Positions 34,201-47,100 of a stretch of DNA of 64,000 nt are shown here, in pieces. Under the pieces are notes generated by a model. It was given only the letters and a program-made list of their open reading frames with translations. It was not told where the DNA came from and did not search any database. Source of the stretch: Sphagnum compactum (taxonomy: Eukaryota; Bryophyta; Sphagnopsida; Sphagnales). Position numbers and translations under genes: made by a program. Position 1 is the first letter of the stretch. Each line of letters opens with the position of its first letter. The stretch lies in the NCBI GenBank assembly GCA_965153455.1, contig OZ234501.1:1302001-1366000 (forward strand), in the 5' to 3' direction.

Positions 34201-35984
34201 CCCAACACCGTGCAAGCAAGGCGCATGGTCTCCCGCAATCTGTTGAACGGTGTGTCCTTAGCGTTATCACGAATGCAGGCGAGCCACTCATCAGCCTCGC
34301 ACCAAGGGATGGTGGGGTGATCAGGCTGCCACATTGGACGCACAAGCTGCATGAGGATCGTGCATCTCCACCAATACTCAAGAATGGCTATGGGACCTGT
34401 CACATGTCGAACATGTTTGAAGGCAACGCTGGTTGATGAAGGGTTCGACTTTAAGCTGTTCACAATCAGGAACCTCATTATTGGACAACCGGTTTGTAGC
34501 CCATGCGGAACGACCGGACACATCAGCGATCGACAAATGTGCAGCAACACCGTGTGGATGTGAATGAGATCTTCATTGTCCATGTCTACATCTTGCCAAC
34601 CTCGGATATAAGAAATGAGACGGTCAAGCGCATCTGCGAGATCCGAATGCAATTGGCCAAGAACATTGACGAATGGCTTATCATCCGTCAGGCTGCTATC
34701 TTTGGATCGGACCATCGCAATGAGAAGCTTGGTCATCAACGTACAATATTTGCTCACTGTGGATGGCACCCAAAGCTGGTTGAGCCCCACCGTGGCCACG
34801 GGGGAATCTTCGACAGAAACTACCAGCCGCCTGAAATGATATGGCACACGGCCAATCATGGTCTGTGCGTTCTCCAAATATGCTCGGACCATCGAGGGCA
34901 GGCAATCCAAATTGAATTCCCCATTCATCGGGGTCGGGAGCACGCTTGCTTGCTTGATATGGTCCAATGGCGTACCCGCTGGAATGACGTGGTTGACGGC
35001 TAGCTCGTGCCAACGAGACACCCTGAGCCATGGACTCAACTCACGAATGGATGGATTGGGTGCCACGTTCAATACCGAACATTCGTGGGCCTCTAACGAA
35101 GCACGCACTTGCTCCTTAAGTTGGAGCCCCGTCGGGTCACCCACAAGCTCCATATTTTGGTGGTCGACACCAAAATAGGCGGTGTGCCCGACCTTTCTAA
35201 AAAGGCGCTGCACTTGGCACGGTTGACAACTGGCATTAGCTGGTAAGAAAAAATGGTTGGCCAGGCGATGATTGGCGATGGTCCTCTTGGAAGCGGAATA
35301 GTACACACATCCATCCGCCTTGCATCGATATCCATTGATGACCGTGATACCTGGGACCACAGGTAAGAGCTCTTGCGGTGGAGATGTGGTATACCTTTCA
35401 AGGCGAGGGTCTTGCAATTGGGTGAATTCAATCTCATCAAACAACGGTGCAAAATCTGTGAGAGGTGGGATCGTAGTCACACGATGCTGGCCACCGTTGC
35501 GATGCCGTTTGGGAGCTTTGTGATTGTCGTGCCCCAATAGGTGGTTATGCACCTGGCAAGGTTTCGGCTCAAAACATACATCACAAACCTTGCACAACAA
35601 TAGACGAATGCCATCCACGATGTTGAGAACAACAAGGCCAACATCACGGAGCAGCTCCGGTGTTTGTTCGACGGGTGGCTAAATTAACATGCCCATCAAC
35701 ATCACCTTTTGCACATTGTCGTCATGGAGCTCATTGAGTGCTGAATTGTTTTGCTCCACATGTTGCACTTTGAAATGGCACTGGAGCTTATCGCTGCGTT
35801 CAAATGCCCTTGTGCAGCAATCAACGGGGCAAGGAAATTTGCCTTCAATGGATCGGTGGAGAGTAATTCGACCAGTGACAGTGCGAACCTTACAAGTGGA
35901 TCGATGCACCAATCGGCGATGTCCATCACGTTGATGAGAAGCGGGAAAAAAAATGTTGCACTCGGGGCATTCGAAGTTAGCCAT
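31228..35984 (-). pseudogene. Zinc-finger / tyrosine-recombinase-like / RecQ-helicase fusion (interrupted frame)
   Basis: From ATG 35984 one frame runs to about 32540 with only three stops, all TAG (35681-35679, 34037-34035, 32948-32946). A 1-nt shift near 32540 moves it into the frame ending at TAG 31228-31230; total about 1,580 codons. In order: C2H2 fingers at residues 6-27 and 52-75; more Cys/His motifs (131-160, 221-244) like fungal DUF3505-type proteins; a tyrosine-recombinase-like segment with R746 (TAGGPPRGEE), K780, R869 (ADYRHLAAY), H895 and Y904 (GHSSATAARHY); then RecQ-like motifs PTGHGKS (1038-1044), DEAH (1130-1133), LTASL, ATGVIGCG and QESGRLARDG; then a Cys-rich tail. The His of HxxR is Ala. 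Family likeness is from memory. The stops and the shift suggest a young pseudogene or suppressed TAG. Confidence 0.75.
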
Positions 35985-37679
35985 GAATACCATATGACAA
36001 TATATAAGTGTTCGTGAACACAACAGAGCTGCAACTGATAATAGAAGGTCAATATATCAATAACTCGGGCTTTGTCAAACCGACCTTAACCCTGCAGACA
36101 AGCGAAATTGAATTTTTGGTGTGAGCGATTTTCCCCAACACAACATCTACGCAAAATGACAATGTTCAAATTCATGCATACAACAAATATGTTCGGTAGA
36201 TGCGATTACTTGGTCACATTGCTAGAATAGGTTTGCACATATATGGAGTTGAATCTGCGATGTGATCTAACCATCGTGCTCCCTCCGCCTCGTAGCCCCT
36301 ACGAAACATGGCAGTGCTGGAGCTGAAAGATGAAAACAACATAGATTCCATCCATGCGACAAACTCCCAGTGCACACACTTCAAATGTTTGGAGCTATGT
36401 AAACCAATATATCATGAACTAATGTTTACACATTATGTTAATTTGGTATTGCGTAGACAAACATTCGTTTCGCCAACACTAATAACGTCTTCGAACCATG
36501 AAAAAATACTGCAAAGATATCAGGGGCAGTCATACAAATTTTGTTGCGATCTCATAATTGTATCTATGAGAACAAGTTGAAATTTGCAACATGCTGCATG
36601 ATTCACAAAAGAATTTTCTATTCCTAATGATTTTTCACTGCACTTCAAAGCCACGATGACAACGACAACAAATGAAATTTTGGGAGGGAAAGAAATGCAG
36701 ATGCTGGTATAGGTTGAGGTTTTGATACCTGCACTCGCTCATTGTGCTCAAACAAGCTGGCATGTGTGTGGAGTTGAACTTAGGATGTTTGTGCTACAAT
36801 GCCCCCTGCCAACATAACATACGCAAAAAATGACAATTCAAAACTTCACAATTTGAATGATAGGCCAACCTTGCGTAAGAGATTTCAAGATGCATCTCTG
36901 AATTTTACATGGAGCTATATGCTAGGTTGCTCACCTTAAGAACAGAGTTTGGTGATGTACACCGCTATACTGCACAAACACAATAGCTTTTGGTTTTCCA
37001 AACCACAAGATTTCGCAAGACAAATTCCTGTTGCACACACAAGAAAACTGGAAAAAATAAAAATCTCCAACCCCCTATGTTTATCCTGTGTCCTACTCCA
37101 ATTTCACTATGTTGGAGGGAATTGATAAATGACGTGGTGAAATGTACTTTGGCCTTCGTGGCACATTGCGCAACCTTTTATTGCCATCCATGCATATACG
37201 CTATTTATCTTGATAAATGGAATCCAATTTTGTAAAAAGGTAAATTATTTTGTGTTAGATTTGATACGATTATGTATTCATTGGAATATGGGTGCCAACT
37301 CTTCGAATACAGGTGGGAAAATGTTGAACAGTGTTTTAGGTATTTAATGCGGCCTGTACAAAAATCTTGCGTACCATATATGTAACATATTTTATAATTT
37401 TTACATGTCGCATATATGACCCATATAACATTTCCCCGTGGTGCTATCGCATGTCATTTTTCTACATCATGGCATATCACACATTATAATGAAAGCGAAC
37501 TTATTTTTTATGGCAAGCAGTCTCCAAATTTCGGCTTGAATTCAGGTTTTCGTACCACTCCACTAAATTTTTCAAGAAATTTTGAAGGCGAGCTCATTGG
37601 GTGCCTTGTAAAGTGGCCCCCTTCTCCTTATTTTTCACTATAAATAGTTTAAATAGTTATGTTGGCATTATATTTGGCT
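35985..37679. other. Spacer upstream of the fusion gene
   Basis: AT-rich sequence, with a 90-codon plus-strand frame at 36308-36580 that has no recognisable motif. Promoter elements for the fusion gene would lie at 35990-36200 but none is distinct. No inverted terminal repeats were found by eye. Confidence 0.35.
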
Positions 37680-39672
37680 TTTGACTATCCGTCAAAATGT
37701 CACCATTGAAGCAACTTTGTAGAATCTTTTTTTAAAAAAACCTTGAACTCAAGGGCTTATAAAGGCCACTGGGCAAGGTTGGAGAAGCAGATGGAAATTT
37801 AAGTAGGGGGGGATGTGACAGCCCCCTGAACATTATTTATAACGATCCTGTAAATTGTTGTAATAAGAGGATCCATCAAATATACAATCACATAACATTT
37901 ACGGACATGTCTGATTCATGGCCAAATTATGTTTTGTATAGTCGGTGGGAAATAGATCCAATTCTTGTTCTCATCATTCAATAAACATTAATTCATCCTT
38001 CGTCCCAAGAAATCTTCGTTGCAATTAGTGTTTATGAATTAAAAGGATATGTGATATAGTATACTTTGTGCAAGTGTGAAACACTAGCACAACTTACCAA
38101 AAATGTCCCAAGACGTTGGTTGATTACAATTAACAAGAACTCACCACGATAACACACTTCAAAGCATGCATGCCATACCCCATTGCCATACCCATCAAAA
38201 AGTCACCATTGACACAAATTTTATAAAAAATAAACCGTGAACTCAAGGGCTTACTAGGGCCATTGGGAGAGGTTGGAAAAGCATATGGAATTTTTTGGGG
38301 GGGGGGGGGTGGGTTCAAACTCGGGGGCCATCACATAACACTTACGGACATGTATGATTCATGGCCAATTTATCTTTTGTATTTTTGGAGGGAAAATAAA
38401 TCTGGTTCTTGTTCTCATTGTTCAATAAACATTTAATTCATCTTCCATCCCGACAAAGCTTTATTACAATTAATGCTCATAAATTAAAAGGATATGTGAT
38501 ATATTAAACTTTGTGCAAGTGTGAAACTTTAGTACAATTCACCAAAAATGTCCCAAGACATTTACTAATTAAAATTAACCACGACTCGACACGATGACAT
38601 ACTTTAGATATGCCATCCGCCACTGCCGTAATGATCCTTTAGGCAAAACAACCCTAGCTACTAGTAGGTCGCGGTAAAAAAGAATTTTTGATTTATTTTG
38701 TTATACAGCTTAAGTCGTTCCATACAAATTCATATTAAATACCTCTTTGATGGTAAAGATTTTCAATTTGACATGTATATTTTATCCATTTTTTCCAAGC
38801 TATTCTTTAATTTGCCTAGGAGAAAAGTTAGTCCACCCTGAACCCTAAAACGAGATTTGTGGCTGGTGCGTCGGTGGGTGTTGGGTCATTCAAGCCCAGG
38901 AAAATAAAAGGGGGGAAATTTTATATGGCACGAATTTTTTTTCCTGTTTAATCAAGCGATGAACATCCTTGGTGGGCAGGAGTCCTACAATGCTCCTACT
39001 CTAAAAAAAATGCAAATGATTACGATCCCAAAACAAAATACGTCCTTGCACAACATTAAATATTTATACCCTATTAAATGTATTCACAAAGCTGTGTGAT
39101 ATATTAAACTTTGTGCAAGCGTGAAAACTCTAATATTGTTTACCAAAAATGTCCTAGGGTATTTACCAATTAAAATTAACCGCGATTCGCCACGATGACA
39201 TACTTTAGATATGCCCTACGGCGTTGCCATAATGTTCCTTTTCCCAAAACAACCCTAATTATTATTTGGTCGTCATAAAAAGAAATTCTTGATTTATTTT
39301 GTGATACGGCTTAGGTTGTTCCAGACAAATTCATATCAAATACCTCTTTGATGGTATAGATTCTTAATTTGACAAGTATACTTTCTCCGTTTTCCCCGAG
39401 CTATTTATTAATTTCCCTGGGAGAAAAGTTTGTCAACCCTTTAACCCTAAAACGAGATTTGTGGATGGTGCACTGGTGGGTGTTGGGTCATTCAAGCCCG
39501 GGAAACAAAAAAAACTGGGAAATTTCATCAGGTAGGATTTTTTTTTCCCATTCAATCAAGCAATGAACATCCTTGGAGAGCACGAATCCTACAATACTCC
39601 TGTTAAAAAATGATGCAAATGATGGCGATCTTGAAACGAAATACCTCCTTAGACAACATTAAATATTTAGCG
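37680..39672 (+). repeat. Direct duplications of a 450-600 bp spacer unit, three copies
   Basis: A first copy (about 37680-38170) and a second (from about 38180) share GAACTCAAGGGCTTA, TTACGGACATGT and TTAAAAGGATATGTGATA at offsets of 494, 444 and 445. The second and third copies share TTTGTGCAAG, CCAAAAATGTCC, CCCTAAAACGAGATTTGTGG and GGGTGTTGGGTCATTCAAGC at a constant offset of about 600. Divergence is moderate. A G tract interrupts the second copy at about 38297-38310. No coding content. Confidence 0.75.
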
Positions 39673-39745
39673 GAGGTAAGCCTGAGGCCTCAAAACACAA
39701 TCTAAATTGTCAGGGCGCCACGTGGCATCATTTTTTTAGCATGGT
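39669..39745 (+). repeat. Short dispersed repeat, copy 1
   Basis: GGAGGTAAGCCTGAGG, CTCAAAACACAATCTAAATT and GCCACGTGGCATCATTT occur here and again at 40444-40510 in the same order. GCCACGTGGC is a perfect 10-bp palindrome containing the plant G-box core CACGTG. No gene stands near enough to suggest regulation. Confidence 0.7.
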
Positions 39746-40443
39746 GCCAGTGTAGGTGTTGGTTCACCCAAAGGGATTCATCAAGTGATGAAGGTAGCAT
39801 AAATCTCAGAGACAACTTACATGTACATATTCACTTTTAATCTATCTCTTGACTGGTCTTTTTTTAGTTGGCCTCTGTGTGATGGGTTCAAGATTATTTC
39901 ATGCTTTCAATTCATGAATTCAGGTTCTTTTTTCCTCTTTTATGATCCAATGGCTTTTCATAGGCTTATTTCATCTGAACGTAGTTCATTGATGAATATT
40001 TGAAGTAAGCTGTTCAATGCCTGTTTTGCATTAAAAAATATCATCACTAGCAAGTTTACAAGGTAGCAATAGTTTTCTTTGGTTTTTTTTTTCCCCCCAA
40101 TTTTGATGGACCCGAAGGGGCAATCATCTAAACAAAGATTTAGCCAAATTTGGTTTAAACAGGTAATAGATGGATTAGCTTGTTGAGCTTGTCAGCTCAG
40201 AATGGATTTCTCAAGCCACTTCTTGCCAATTTTGTGATATAGCCAAAGTCGAGACCAGCCACATGTGGCTATATACCAAATATGAAAGTTACGGAAGAAA
40301 AACTCTATATGCTTGGTTACCCACTGGAATTTATTTATCATTAAAAAATGGCAATTTGGACATTTTCTCATTTTTGAAATTTGATGAATTTGGCTGAAAT
40401 TCTCCTTGATTATCCTTCATATCAGGATTTTTCCCCCAATTTT

Positions 40444-40510
40444 TTAGTGGAGGTAGGCCTGAGGGCTCAAAACGCAATCTAAATTTTCAGAGTGCCACGT
40501 GGCATCATTT
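40444..40510 (+). repeat. Short dispersed repeat, copy 2
   Basis: Second copy of the 39669-39745 repeat (GGAGGTAGGCCTGAGG, then GCCACGTGGCATCATTT), with a few substitutions. The palindrome GCCACGTGGC is retained. Confidence 0.7.
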
Positions 40511-43320
40511 AAAACACTTTCAAAGGAAAGCTGAAGGTGACCAACCAGTCATCAGTGTAGGTGCCGCAAGTTGGCCAGGGTGAACCAGCACCCATGGTGG
40601 TACCTTGACCTTTTTGAGTGAGGCCTCTTAGTGGCCATCTTAAGCCCAAAAAATGTTAAATCTGAACTCAGACACCCTGATTTAGTATTAGCACGGCATA
40701 TTTGTAATGTTTAGAAATAATTTAAATGGACTAGCTTGGGTTCACCCAAAGGCTCTCCAGTCATTGTGCCCTTGTTGGCTGATGGAATATCATTGAAACT
40801 ACTTAATAGCAAGATGGGAATTTGAAAAAGTTTCTCAGAGTCCACATTTTTTTTATAAAAACAATCAAGGCATTGAGGCTAGTGTTGCCCTGTTATTGGG
40901 GAATTGTTTTAAAATAAATATGTTGGGTACTATTAAAGGGCACAATGACAGGCTATTGCAACCTACATGCCGGTTCTCACTAGCAGCAATATTTATTTTG
41001 GGGAAAAAAAAAAAGGTGAGCTAGAGTTGCACAAGAAGTCCAAGACCATATAATTCACAGGGCTCTTGTGAAAATCCGCTCCGATCCCATTTGTATCATT
41101 AAATCCATCATAGACATGTCTGTGGACAAGCGTCCAGGTGCCGAAGAAGACTTATGTATGCCAGTGATTTTGCAGCTGCTGCTGGCTTGTTTATCTCCCC
41201 CCCCCATGTAGTAGGCTAAGTAGTATTCAGTTTTCTGGGCAGCTTGGTCTACAACGTTAGAGAACAACAGTCTGTTAAGATCCTGCAAATAGTCCAACTG
41301 TTCCAAATTAGTACTGTTCTTTTTTCCAAGTCTCATACTGTGACTAGCAATCATTCACTGTGTTTGTAGTTGCTGGAAACAGCAGGCTATGTGAAATTTT
41401 CGAAGTCGTCACCTCTTCTTAATAGGTAATGACTAGGTAATATTGCAGAGGAAGAATGTAACATCATCATCCGCTCTGTCCGTGTCGACTCTCTCTAGTG
41501 ACCCAAGCTGACAACGTTTAGGTTAGTGCTGCAGGAGCAGTATTACTCTACTTGAGAGAGAGACGGACGTAGTCAACAAAAGACAGCGATAGGCCTACCT
41601 CCACTCCAGGTCCCAGTAGGGACCAATTAGTTTCATATAGGAATAAGCAAACGTTTCCCCCAAAATGGGTAAAATAGTTGAATGTACACTCGAAAAGCAC
41701 ATTTTCCCAATATTTTCTAAATATGTTGATCAAAAATGGCCAAAGAATGAAAGAAACCACTACTTTGTAAGGTAAGAAACTATACTTTACAGGCGGAACT
41801 TTGCTGAAAATTTGCCAATAAAAAAAAATCACTGCAACTGAGCTGATTTGCATTTTCACAAACAATTTTTCCTTTTCTTGCAAATCCCAATGCCCACATA
41901 TTTTAGATCAAATAGTGGACCCATAGTGTTGCCCAATTTCATATCATATTTTGGTTTCTAGTCTACGGGCGACTTTAGACGAGTGTCCAAGGTCCAGGGA
42001 CCAATGAATTCAAGCAATCTTATTGGTCGAAAGCTTCAAATTGGTTCCAAGGCCTTTAGACGACGGTCCAAGACCAAAAAGCGGCAAACTGAGGCTGAAC
42101 CTACATGGCACCTGTTTTGGACGGAAAATTTAAAAAAACTGCTAAAAGGAGAGCTCCTGTTTTGGAAAAGCAAAAATCAGGCTAGGGACCAAGGTACAGT
42201 CCGACTCAAGGATTCAATTTGCTTCAAATCAGTACAAATTGGTTCTTAGGAAATTGGACCCGGTACCCTCGTCTAAAGTGGGCCTAATTATGTGGCCCAT
42301 TTTTCATTGGCAGAATTAAAATTAGACCTCAAACCAACATCCTTCTAGAACCAAATGAGATGCTCCTTTTGCTTATTCCTCCTGCTCTCGTGGCCCAAGC
42401 TCTGCACAGCTTCCAACACCTGACTTATAGCAACCTTTCCATCCCACAACACACTAGGTTGGCCAAAAGTCTTCTGGCTTCTTCTGGACTTAAATCATAC
42501 CTAAGATAGATGAGTTTGGACAAGCTAAGCCTTAAAATAATGTAGACCATTTCACAAGAGCCAATTCTCAGGACAACTCCAAGTTAGCCCAAGGCATCCC
42601 AAGAGACAACACTTGATGGATGTCTCAAGACACAAAGCCTTCTCTGAGACAACACCAAGTTGTCTCAAAGGGAAATATGAGACAACACCAAATGTTGCCC
42701 CAGGACAACCCCATGGTTGGCCCAAAAACGTTTTGCAGGGCCACATGAAGTGTCACCTTGGGACAAATTGACATCCCCCCCCCCCCCTCGCCCCCCAAGA
42801 ACCTATTTTTAGTTCATCATTAGCGCTACTCGCTTTCAACCACGTTCCCTCAACCACAAGGTCCAGTCCCATCAGACGAGTTGGGGAGTCAAACCCAAAC
42901 TTGCCACTGTTTAGCTTCCCATGCCACCATGGTGGTCCGGGCACAAGGCCCGCCTTGAACAAGATGAACTCACCCAAAGTGGCATGTTACGAGACATTAG
43001 CCGCAAACCTTTTGTTAGCTTTGGCCTTCAAGGTAGAAATGCTATGAGGGACCCAAAAAGGGGCCAATGTTTTGTATCCCTACATTGTCTGGTGATGCGA
43101 AGTCATTATATTCCAAATCAATTAAACTGCTCGTGAGTAAAAAAAAGTTGAGGACAAAGTTTTATTTTACCACTCTGTGATATCAAAAATTTGGCAACTT
43201 TTTTTTAAAATAAAACTACATCAGGTATGTAGCATACCAGGATTTTTATTTTATGGGACAAAACCCAGGTTTAGGGTTTAGAGTTACATGCGTGTCCCCA
43301 CCAAAAATTGGGTATTTTTT
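40511..43320. other. Spacer with two unassigned open frames
   Basis: A minus-strand frame at 41055-41354 (99 codons, LEQLDYLQDLNRLLF, AAQKTEYYLAYY) looks protein-like but I do not recognise it. A plus-strand frame at 41983-42249 is basic and unplaced. GAGACAACACCAAG phrases recur at 42590-42700. A C tract sits at 42775-42787. No RNA gene seen. Confidence 0.3.
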
Positions 43321-43330
43321 TTTTGGATTT

Positions 43331-43735
43331 TGAGGTGACCTACCCCCCCTTTTCAAGGGTTGTGAATCCAATGGTGCAAAAACATTTTCATAATCTATCA
43401 CCATTTATGAGATATGGGGGGTGTGAAAATTTGAGGTCTAGGGATAAATGAAGGTGTTTAGAGATAATTATTATGGATTTTGAATGTTTTGAAGTGACTT
43501 ACCCCCCCATTTTCAAGTGTTTTAAAGCTAATGGTGATGTTAGTTTTAGTGTTTAATGGAGGATTTACAAGATATTGAAGATTTGGGGTTTTTGGGTTAC
43601 ATGGGCATTTAGAGCCAATTGCGATTTTTTTTTAGGAATTTGGAGGTGACCTACCCCCCCATTTTCAAGTGTTTGAAACAAGATGGTGCAAAAACATTTT
43701 CATAATCTATCACCATTTGGAGGATATGGGGGGGT
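43331..43735 (+). repeat. Tandem repeat, about 157 bp, three copies
   Basis: GGTGACCTACCCCCC...TTTTCAAG occurs at about 43334, 43493 and 43648. GGTGCAAAAACATTTTCATA is shared exactly by the first and third copies. The middle copy is the most diverged. Confidence 0.8.
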
Positions 43736-44051
43736 TTATAATATTTCCAAGAATTCAAACAACAAAATAACTCAATTGTATTGGGTAATTATCTTTATTC
43801 CTCCCATATATACTCAAACCATAGTTAAATGGGTTGCAAAAGAAGGTGAAAGAACCACAACCCAAACCCCCACTCAACCCTTCACCCCAAACCCATCCCC
43901 CAAAAAACCTAAAAATTTGAACCCTAATACCCTCTTCTTCTTTTTTTCATATATTGATACCTACCCAGAAAACCTAATTTTAGAAGCCATGCAAGTACAG
44001 ACAGAGGAGCCGCGACTCTCTTCTTCTGTTGCTGCCGTGTTTTTTGGCTCT

Positions 44052-44131
44052 CAGGACCTGGGTTTCAGGACCTAGGTTTCAGGACCTGGGTTTCAGGACC
44101 TCAGTATCAGGACCTGGGTTTCAGGACTCAG
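44052..44131 (+). repeat. 14-bp minisatellite, about 5.5 copies
   Basis: CAGGACCTGGGTTT is repeated in tandem with single-base variants (CTAGGTTT, CTCAGTAT). The open frames that run through it are artefacts. Confidence 0.9.
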
Positions 44132-47100
44132 ACAGACGCACGCAACGCATCCTACGGTCGTCTCATCTTTTTCCCGTCATTTTTCTCTGCGTCCACCGTC
44201 ACTTTTCTTTTTCCCGTCACGTAGTCTGTGCGTCCAGTGGTCACAGACGCACAGACGGACGCAACAAGACACTTTATATATAAGATTTTTAGTTTTATTT
44301 TCGGGCAACCACGTGATTGGCCTACTCAGTATGTGTAGTAATGTACATACCACTGCCTACGTGCAGCTCCTTGATTTTTTTTATTGCCAGATTTTTTTGC
44401 CAATTTGCACCTGAAATATATGATTTCAAATTTCAACCTATTTGAAGGATTTTCCGTGGGAAATAAATGGTCCCAAATTGGCTAGACTTTGTGGGAAAAA
44501 AAAGTTTCTGAAACACCAGACTTTTATGGTAAGTTCTATTAGGTAGCCAATACTACGGAAGGACCCCCCTTTTCCTTCTTTTTTTAAAAATAAAACTTTC
44601 GTAGTTGGTGATGTTGGCGAATTTGGCCCCTTTTTTCTGTTTTTCTTTCTTCTTTTTGGGGATGATGGTCACTTTGGTGACATCACAAAATTGGCCATTG
44701 AAGACACAAAAAAAAAAAACCAAGGAAAGAAAAAAGGAAAAAAACCCCTGCTACTACTGCTACTTAACTGGTGCGTACACTCGCAATGTTGTTCCACACA
44801 CACACACATACATCGCTTTCCAGACCCTCATGTGAATGTTGATGTTCTAAGAACATTTGTACACAAATATAATTAAAGTGCAAGAATACCAATTCGATAT
44901 ATTAATCATAAGTTCATCATTCTTGAACATGCACTTCCTAGTCACATGGAAAAGAATGAATGAACAATCAATAGATGCACCAACAAGTCCACCGACAAGC
45001 AACAAACAAAATCTTTGATGAAAGGAAAGAATTCAGCAAAGTGTTATTTAAAGCCTAACACGGAGTACGTGGATCCTCGATATTGTGCACTTATCTGAAC
45101 ATTCGCAAATCCAACATTCTGAGAGCCTATTCAAAAGGTAATTTGAGTCGGGTTGTAATCTTGGTAATAATTCTAACATATGAATGCCGGACATCATGCA
45201 CAATCACTTTCCCAAAAAACGTTCATCATTTTTTTTAATCGTTTATGGATGGGGTAGATCATTTCCAAACATTCGTGGATGTCGTGGATCATTTTCAATC
45301 ACCCGTGGACGAAAGAGATGATTTATATTCACTCCATAGGGTGGATCCTTTTTTGGTAAGGCATGGATGATGTGGATTATTTTTGGTCATCCACACATTA
45401 TTGACATCACTTTTAACTGCCCGGAAAAACACTAATTGCGCAGATCATTTTCATTTTCCCAATGCCCCTGGATCACGTCCATCGTCGATATATAACCCCA
45501 ATATGGGGTAGATTATTTTTGGTCACCGATACATGGCCTGTATTGGTATTATTTTCTATACCAGGCCTCAGTTGATTTGCTTGCATTTGAAAGGGACTTG
45601 AGGTCCGAACGGGTGCCAAATATGATGGCGGAACCAATGCAATTTGTTGGAATGTTGACATCATTGCCAATGAAAAGTTGACACGTCACATCAATTTTTG
45701 CCCCCCCTTGGCTGGATAAGATTGTGCCTAGTTGAAAGTCTTATGGAAAATCAAAATTGCTTCGTGGGCGGTCAGTAGGAACAAGTGTGTCAGGGATCGG
45801 TAGGTCGAAGGCAAGTAGGTCGATGGTTGCAGATGGTTGGTGTTTGTGTAACGTGCACAGATGGCACATTGGTTGGTGGGTGGGGGCAAAAAGGTGTTCA
45901 GCAGGCCAATGCAAAGCTCACCGAACTCACTTCATTATCATTATATATTGTAAACGAAGAAAGTTCCTTCCCTTGAAGCTGTCTAAGGTACTAAAATAGT
46001 GTAAATTAAAAGGACCCAATCAAATGTCACCTTATGGGTCAATCACTGATATTAGTGAACCAAAGGAACTTTTTTCATCAAAAAAAAAAGATAACATCCA
46101 AAAATAGAGGAAAATGTTTCTTTTCCATCTTTTTTGGTTTCTTTGATCCTTTTTAAAAAAAAAAAAAAATGTAGGATAGTTTTTATTTAAATGGTGTGAT
46201 TAGTGTTTCTCTCTTTCTAATTTTGTGGTGTTGTTGAAGGGGTGATCCTCCATAACAAAGATTTAGCCGAATTGGGCTATAAACAAGATATGGAAGTGGA
46301 ACGATTTAAGCACTCTTCTATATTGTTTCTTAACTACGAGCACCCAACATAGAATTCTTGGGATTTTTTTCTTTTTCTTTTTTCCCCCAAAACTTGGTGA
46401 TAAACCCGCAAATTTCACTTTTTCTCAGTTTATATTTTCTTCATCAAGTATATAGTCTGAACATCCCTATAAAAAGTCGTTCATAGAAGGATGAAGTCAT
46501 TTTTATGAAATTGTTACATTAAAAAAAAACTATAAAAGGATGTTCATAAAAATAGGGAGCTATAAGCGATGATTCATAAATTATTTGTTTTCAACTTTTG
46601 TGATGTAGACAAAACCCCAAAGCATACATAAAAAAATGGAGACAACCACGATGACAATCGTCTCTTTTTGCCTAAGTAGCCAAAAAATCTCACAAAATTA
46701 ATGCCCATGGACACTTCTGACAATAATTTGATTCCCAAAAACCATTGAATTTTAATATTTAATGTTTTAAATTCTCACCTCAATGTGCAATAAATTCCTT
46801 AATTCATTACCAAATTATGAATATCGTGTACGATACATAACAGAACATGGACATGTGAGAAAACACAATCAAGATAACTTACGTGTCTCAATAGCAAGTG
46901 TACTTGGGCCGATGAGTAGGCATCACACTATGCAATGGCTTTTTGTGACCCTCGACATCTTCAAAAAAAATGTTCAGCCCAAGCTATTTTTAAAATAAAA
47001 GCCCTATTCTGACAAATCTTCACTAATCTTCATCCAAAACATGTTGGACAACTTGATGTTCAGGAATATGCTTTATTTTAAGGGTAATATATAAGGGTAG

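Noticed and set aside
31250-35523. Plus-strand frames antisense to the fusion gene
   Set aside because: They are shadows of the minus-strand frame, with no motif of their own.
32946-35681. Reassigned genetic code with UAG as a sense codon
   Set aside because: Other genes here are ordinary land-plant types, the fusion frame also carries a frameshift, and the SERAC1-like remnant has TAA. Decay is the simpler reading, though it needs checking.
35679-35705. A GT...AG interval of 27 nt that would remove the first in-frame TAG
   Set aside because: GTGATG...TTTAG keeps the frame but is far shorter than known plant introns, and the two other TAGs have no such signals.
44029-44283. 84-codon frame with repeated FQDLGFRT-like words
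   Set aside because: It is the translation of the 14-bp minisatellite.
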